From the NCBI RefSeq assembly GCF_024138125.1, contig NZ_CP099994.1:186001-250000 (forward strand): a DNA stretch of 64,000 nucleotides, written 5' to 3'. Made by a program: the position numbers and the translations under genes. Source of the stretch: Halorussus salilacus (GTDB taxonomy: Archaea; Halobacteriota; Halobacteria; Halobacteriales; Haladaptataceae). Positions within the stretch are counted from its first letter, which is position 1. Each line of letters opens with the position of its first letter. Under the pieces are notes generated by a model, which worked only from the letters and a program-made list of their open reading frames with translations, did not search any database and was not told the DNA's origin. This document shows positions 59,432 to 64,000 of this stretch, piece by piece.

Positions 59432-61039
59432 TCACTCACTCGCTCCCGCTCGCGCGCTCGCTCTCGTGGCTTCCCCCGTTCGCGGCCCGGTCTCGTTCGC
59501 GGCCATCAGGGCGTCCAGCCGGTCGCCGGGAGCGACCTCGAACGCCGAGACGCCGTCGAGTTCCGCGAGTTCACGCCGGAACAGCTCGAAGTCGACGTAC
59601 CGGTCGTATGTCGATTCGAGGTCGGCCGACCCGCGGTCGAACAGCGCCCTCGGCGTCAGGAACACCACGACGTGGTCGTCGTACCGGCGCGCGACTTTCA
59701 CCGTCTGGAGGACCTCGGCCCGGCGCGAGTCGTCGGTCAGCACCACCGTCGTCACGTTGCCCCGCAACCGTTCGAGACGGGTCTTGGCGGTGCGGTAGAG
59801 CGGGTCGTCGGCCACGCGCTCGACGTAGGGGTCTGCGTCGGCGAAGAACGGTTCCAGCCGAGCGGCGAACGCCGTTCGGTCGTCGCTCAGCCGCCGCGAG
59901 CGACGCCGAGCGGCGGCTGGCGAGTGCGCCGCACCGCGTCCGACTCCACTCCCGGTCCCGGCTTCACTCGCGTTTCCGACTCCACTCCCGGTTCCGGCTT
60001 CACTCGCGCTTCCGACTTCGCTCTCGCCGCCGGACGCGCGAGACCGCTCGGGCCCCGGTTCGAGCGCCCGAAGCCAGCGTTCGAGTACCGCGTAGTTCCC
60101 GCCCACGGTGGACGGTGACCCGTCCCGGAGCAGGCCCGCCTCGCCGACCGCGTACACGTTCACCGGCTCGTTGCTATCGCGAGCGTGACCGACGACGGCG
60201 AGCGCGATCTGTCTGGCGTAGTCGAACGCGGTCTCCCCGTCGGGACCGGTGGCCATCGACGCTCGGCAGTCCACGAGGAGGGCGGTCCGGCGCTCGGTGG
60301 TGGCCTCGAACTCCCGGACGTGGGGGAACCCGAGACGGGCCGTCGCGTTCCAGTCGATCTGTCGCACCTCGTGACCGGGGACGTAGGCCCTGATGTCGTC
60401 CGGGTCGAGACCGGACCCGTTGTCGCTACTGGCGTACTCGCCGTAGGGCGCTTCCACCGAGTCGCCGCCGACTCCGACGTGGACGTTCGTCGGCCCGCGC
60501 GGGCTCGCGCTCACGCGGGGCTCGGGCCCCGCGGGGAACACCGCCCGGAACCGTCCGGTGGCGTCGGTCGCGGTGACCGTCGCTCGGCCGAACTGGAAGT
60601 CCCCGGCTACCCGACAGCGAACTGCGAACGTCGTCCGCGCCGAACGCTCGCCGACCGACAGCGACGCTCGCGGTCCGCGAGCGTCGCTGTCGGGGTCCTC
60701 GTCACTGGCACCTTCGTCGTCTCCCCCGCTCACTTCGACCCCGACCGGGAGGTCCGCTTCGAGTTCGATTCCGACCGGGGCCGGGCGATGCAACTCCGCG
60801 CCGAGGACGACCTCCAGATCGTCGCCGACGCTGGTCGCGTCCCTCGCTACCGACTGGGTGACCGAAAGGTCCTCGGCCGCGTTCGAGACCGCCCGCACGA
60901 ACAGGTACTGGCGCGCGACCAGCCAACCGGCGACTCCGGCCGCGCCGACCAGCAGGACGGCGCGGCCGAACAGAACCGCCGAACCGGCGAGAACGACGGC
61001 AACCCCCGCCTCCCCCCAGTAGCGCCGCGTCGCTTCCAT
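59432..61039 (-). CDS. DUF58 family protein
   Basis: 535 aa from the ATG at 61039. Two N-terminal helices (VAVVLAGSAVLFGRAVLLVGAAGVAGWL), a beta domain, and the DUF58 core with RQIDWNATARLGFPHVREF, followed by a VWA-like region (RTALLVDCRASMATGPDG, TTVVLTDDSRRAEVL). DUF58 proteins are MoxR partners. Two variable inserts are seen: one encoded by a 39-nt inverted repeat (60655-60693) and one made of two 36-nt tandem copies (59942-60013, SEAGTGSGVG repeats). It is the head of the minus-strand operon, divergent from the DUF4129 gene. Confidence 0.88.
   Translation of the reverse strand: MEATRRYWGEAGVAVVLAGSAVLFGRAVLLVGAAGVAGWLVARQYLFVRAVSNAAEDLSVTQSVARDATSVGDDLEVVLGAELHRPAPVGIELEADLPVGVEVSGGDDEGASDEDPDSDARGPRASLSVGERSARTTFAVRCRVAGDFQFGRATVTATDATGRFRAVFPAGPEPRVSASPRGPTNVHVGVGGDSVEAPYGEYASSDNGSGLDPDDIRAYVPGHEVRQIDWNATARLGFPHVREFEATTERRTALLVDCRASMATGPDGETAFDYARQIALAVVGHARDSNEPVNVYAVGEAGLLRDGSPSTVGGNYAVLERWLRALEPGPERSRASGGESEVGSASEAGTGSGVGNASEAGTGSGVGRGAAHSPAAARRRSRRLSDDRTAFAARLEPFFADADPYVERVADDPLYRTAKTRLERLRGNVTTVVLTDDSRRAEVLQTVKVARRYDDHVVVFLTPRALFDRGSADLESTYDRYVDFELFRRELAELDGVSAFEVAPGDRLDALMAANETGPRTGEATRASARAGASE
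59942..60013. repeat. 36-nt tandem duplication in the DUF58 gene
   Basis: Two copies of a 36-nt unit differing at two bases, encoding a 12-residue Gly/Ser/Glu/Ala repeat in a linker. Confidence 0.9.
60655..60693. repeat. Perfect inverted repeat inside the DUF58 gene
   Basis: Arms 60655-60673 and 60675-60693 (19 bp) around one T. Encodes the loop PDSDARGPRASLS between conserved strands. Confidence 0.9.
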
Positions 61040-61177
61040 GGCGCTGGAGACGACGTTCCCGTAGTTCAAGCTACTGGTAGTCGGGGGCGAACGACGCGGG
61101 TACCGGACCTGTGCTACTCGTTCTCGCGGAGCCTCCACCAAACGTATTACCGAGGCAAGAGTACTGGTCGATGTGAC

Positions 61178-63331
61178 TTGGGGGAGTGGGGACCGACCGG
61201 CCGGATAACCCTCGTTCTGTTCGTCCTGGTAGCGACCGCCGGGCCTATCGTCTTCGGAGCGAGCGCTGGGAGTGCGGTCCCAGACGTGGAAATCGCCGAC
61301 AACGCTGGCATCTCGGACGCCGAACGGGACGACCCTCCCGAGGGGAACGAGACCTCGGTCGCCCACCGGAACCCGGACGAGGTCGACGAGAGGGACAGCG
61401 TCAGCGACGCGCAAGTGTGGATGTCCAGAGAACTGTCGGAACGCCTCGCCGAGAGCGCCGACGTGAGTCGAGAGGACCGCGAGCGCGCGAGCGAACTCAT
61501 CGACGACAACTCAGAGTACGCCGAACTGGCCGACCAGTACGCAGAGGTGTCGAACGAGGGCGAGCCCGAGAGCGGCCGAATCGAGGGCGACCCGCTCGAC
61601 GCCACCGGGCAACTCCAGCGGGAGTTCTTCGCCGAGGCCCGACTGTACCAACGGACCCACGAGGACTACCGCGAGGCCCGCGAGGAGAACGAGACCCTCC
61701 GGACCCGGCGACTCGCCCACGAACTCGAACGCCGAGCCGCCGAGGTGAACCGGACCGCGTCCCGACTCGACGAGAGCTACGCCGACATGGAGTCGCTGGA
61801 CGAGGGCGAGCGCCGGAACGCCACCCGGTCGATCAGCGAGGTGCGGTCGAACGTTACCCGAACGCAACTGACCGTCCGAAACCGGACGCTCGTCCGGACC
61901 GAACTGTCGGTCGAGGCGACGGAACCGGTCGGGTCGTTCGTCGACCCCGTCCCGCTCGACGGTCGCCTGCAGACGGCCGACGGCGACCCGGTCGCCGACG
62001 AGAACGTGACTCTCCGGGTCGGCAACCGGACGCTCGACGCGACGACCGACGGGGACGGTCGGTTCGAGGTCGCGTACCGGCCCACGCTCGCCCCGGCGGG
62101 CGAGCGCGCGCGGACGGTCGAGTTCCTGCCCGCGAACGAGTCGGTCTACGTGCGCGACGACGCGACGGCCCGATTCGAGATTCGGCGGGTCGAGCCGAAC
62201 GTGACGATAGCCGACGCGTCGTCGCCGGTCGGGTACAACGATACGCTGTCCGTCGAGGGGAGCGTCGCGGGCGACGGCGTCGGCGCTCCCGACGTGCCGC
62301 TCGCGGTGACGGTCGACGGTGTCCCGATTGCGCAGGTCCGAACCGCCGAGGACGGCTCGTTCGACGCCGCAGGACGGTTCCCGGCGAACGTCTCGCCCGG
62401 AGACCGGCGGGTCGACGTCGGTCTGGCGCTCGATACTGCGACGTCCCGGGCCGACGGCCCGGTCGCGCTCGCCGGGGCGAACGGAACGGCGGCGGTCACC
62501 GTCGAGGAGACCCGGACCTCGCTGTCGACGACCGAGGTTCGGACGTTCAACGAGACCGTCTACGTCGCGGGTCGGCTGGCGACCGAGGACGGCGACCCGC
62601 TCGCGAACCGGACGGTCGACCTTCGCGTCGACGGCCGGACCATCGGGAACGCCACTACGAACGCGACGGGCGAGTACGCGACGACCGCGACCGTTTCGAA
62701 GGGGTCGGTCTCTGCCGACTCGTCTGCCGAGGTCGTCGCGGCGTACTCGCCGTCCGACGGGAACCTCGGCCCGGCGCGGGCGAGCGCGACCGCGACCTTC
62801 GACGCGAACGATTCGGCATTCTCCGCCGAGCAGTTGGGACTGGGCGTCGTCGGACTACTCGGCGTCACCATCCTCGGCGCGTTCGTCTGGCGATTCCGCG
62901 CCGACGAAGCCGAACGGTCCGACCGCGAGACCGACGCGGACGCCCAGGCGAACGCAATCGCGGATACCGGCCGACCCTCCCCAGAGTCGCTGTTCGACTC
63001 GGCGACCGTAGCACTCGAAGCCGACGAGTTTGACGCCGCCGTCGTCGCCGCTTACGTTGCCGTCCGCCACCTGCTGAGCCGTGGTAGCCGACCGGTGGCG
63101 GGACCGCTCGATTCCAGCGGTCGAACTCACTGGGAGTTCTACGACGCGTGTCGGGCCGCCGGTCTCCCCGACGAGCGATTGCGGACGCTGAAGCAACTCA
63201 CGGAGACCTACGAGCGCGCGGCGTTCGCGCCCGGCGAAGTCCCCGAGGCTGTCGCGACGGACGCGGTCGCCTCTGCGACCGCGTTCGGTTCTGACGGTGG
63301 GCCGGACTCGCCGACGAGGTCGGGGGAGTGA
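61178..63331 (+). CDS. Surface protein with C-terminal DUF4129 domain
   Basis: 717 aa if the TTG at 61178 is used; no ATG or GTG precedes the signal peptide in frame. Signal (ITLVLFVLVATAGPIVF), a helical acidic region, two or three carboxypeptidase-regulatory-like beta domains (GDPVADENVTLRVGNRTL, GDPLANRTVDLRVDGRTI), a membrane helix (LGLGVVGLLGVTILGAFVW), and a cytosolic DUF4129 domain (FDSATVALEADEFDAAVVAAYVAVRHLLSR). DUF4129 usually accompanies a transglutaminase in MoxR/DUF58 clusters; none is seen here. Divergent from the DUF58 gene. Confidence 0.8.
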   Translation: MGEWGPTGRITLVLFVLVATAGPIVFGASAGSAVPDVEIADNAGISDAERDDPPEGNETSVAHRNPDEVDERDSVSDAQVWMSRELSERLAESADVSREDRERASELIDDNSEYAELADQYAEVSNEGEPESGRIEGDPLDATGQLQREFFAEARLYQRTHEDYREAREENETLRTRRLAHELERRAAEVNRTASRLDESYADMESLDEGERRNATRSISEVRSNVTRTQLTVRNRTLVRTELSVEATEPVGSFVDPVPLDGRLQTADGDPVADENVTLRVGNRTLDATTDGDGRFEVAYRPTLAPAGERARTVEFLPANESVYVRDDATARFEIRRVEPNVTIADASSPVGYNDTLSVEGSVAGDGVGAPDVPLAVTVDGVPIAQVRTAEDGSFDAAGRFPANVSPGDRRVDVGLALDTATSRADGPVALAGANGTAAVTVEETRTSLSTTEVRTFNETVYVAGRLATEDGDPLANRTVDLRVDGRTIGNATTNATGEYATTATVSKGSVSADSSAEVVAAYSPSDGNLGPARASATATFDANDSAFSAEQLGLGVVGLLGVTILGAFVWRFRADEAERSDRETDADAQANAIADTGRPSPESLFDSATVALEADEFDAAVVAAYVAVRHLLSRGSRPVAGPLDSSGRTHWEFYDACRAAGLPDERLRTLKQLTETYERAAFAPGEVPEAVATDAVASATAFGSDGGPDSPTRSGE

Positions 63332-63455
63332 CCGTCGGGGAGAGTGCTCGTCGGGCGGAGTACCCGTCCGGCGGAGTCGGAGCTGTCGGCGGGCGCTCAG
63401 AACTCGCCGGTCACGACTCAGGACGGGACAGCTATCGGCGATTCTTCGGAAGCCG

Positions 63456-64000
63456 TCACTCGTGACCCTCGATCTCCACCGGTCCGTACGGCTCCTCCAG
63501 ATACTCCAGTTCGCTGTCCGAGAGGTCGATTTCGAGCGCTTCGACCGCGTCCTCCAGATGCTCGACGCTGGTCGTCCCGACGATGGGCGCGTCGACCTCG
63601 TCTCGGTGGAGGAGCCACGCGAGCGCGATCTGGGCCATCGTCACTCCCTTCTCCACCGCCAACTCTTCGACGCGCTCGTTGACCTCGTCGCCCCCGTTCG
63701 AGCGGTAGGCGGCGACTCGACTCGACATGGACTCGTCTTCGTCCATGAACTCGCCGCGGACCGTTTCGAGGAACTCCTCGTGCGGACGGGTGAGATACCC
63801 ACGGGCGAGCGGACTCCACGGCATCACGCCGATGCCCTCCTTCTCGCAGAGCGGGAGCATCTCGCGCTCTTCCTCGCGGTAGGCGAGGTTGTAGTGGTTC
63901 TGCATCGAGACGAACCGGTCGAGTCCGATTCGCTCGGAGGTGTAGAGCGCCTCGGCGAACTGGTGGGCCCACATCGACGAGGCACCGATGTACCGGACCT
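63456..64000 (-). CDS. Aldo/keto reductase, C-terminal part
   Basis: The frame enters from the right edge, so about the first half is missing. Visible: RYIGASS at the edge, VSMQNHYNLAYREEEREMLPLCEKEGIGVMPWSPLARGYL (barrel strands 6-7), VTMAQIALAWLL, and the cofactor loop APIVGTTSVEHLEDAVEAL. NADPH-dependent reduction of aldehydes or ketones is expected. The catalytic Tyr and Lys lie in the missing part. It converges with the DUF4129 gene. Confidence 0.93.
   Translation of the reverse strand, partial: VRYIGASSMWAHQFAEALYTSERIGLDRFVSMQNHYNLAYREEEREMLPLCEKEGIGVMPWSPLARGYLTRPHEEFLETVRGEFMDEDESMSSRVAAYRSNGGDEVNERVEELAVEKGVTMAQIALAWLLHRDEVDAPIVGTTSVEHLEDAVEALEIDLSDSELEYLEEPYGPVEIEGHE

Overview
This 64 kb window is chromosomal DNA of an extremely halophilic archaeon (class Halobacteria). 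The evidence is high G+C, strongly acidic predicted proteins, many twin-arginine signal peptides, halocyanin, haloarchaeal rRNA sequences, and TTAAG/TTATAAA-type archaeal promoters. The genus cannot be fixed from this window alone.

Layout. (1) 1-8.5 kb: end of nrdA and complete nrdB, whose residues are those of a class Ic (Phe in place of the radical Tyr) enzyme. Then come a hotdog thioesterase, a DoxX protein, a CopA-type copper ATPase, a lipoprotein, and a divergent nickel pair (NicO-type permease and nikR) sharing one operator. (2) 8.5-14 kb: a complete rRNA operon. It has tandem promoters, 16S, a spacer holding a degenerate tRNA, 23S, a tRNA-like element directly before 5S, 5S and a hairpin terminator. 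Both large rRNAs are flanked by long processing stems with canonical bulge-helix-bulge motifs. (3) 14-37.7 kb: copper proteins (halocyanin, multicopper oxidase) with a divergent regulator, an orphan oligopeptide-type binding protein, a PhoD phosphatase, UspA, an enolase-superfamily protein, a histidine kinase, a macro-domain protein, an FNT channel, a sugar nucleotidyltransferase, a MacB/FtsX-type ABC transporter, a GH13 enzyme, an AT-rich nuclease-like gene and a PQQ-type beta-propeller. (4) 37.7-54 kb: a surface-glycan locus with a sulfatase-like protein, a FemAB-like acyltransferase, an ATP-grasp ligase, a GINT1-like beta-propeller transferase, a large membrane glycosyltransferase, a flippase, five sugar-transfer enzymes, a polysaccharide-lyase-like protein and a methyltransferase. 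(5) 54-63.4 kb: a MoxR/DUF58/DUF4129/DUF4350/DUF1616 cluster with one frameshifted gene. The right edge holds part of an aldo/keto reductase.

Three signals are not explained by the genes. First, eleven long, perfect, almost loop-less inverted repeats (arms 14-23 bp) of unrelated sequence lie either in protein linkers or between genes. Second, there are two copies (about 22.5 and 32.1 kb) of a dispersed element with conserved ends and a hairpin whose arms differ in sequence but keep pairing, as expected of a structured RNA or a hairpin-type mobile repeat. Third, the glycan locus combines FemAB, ATP-grasp and GINT1-like enzymes in a way that suggests amino-acid decoration of a surface polymer. 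Start codons were chosen from homology length, promoter spacing and signal peptides, and alternatives are noted.
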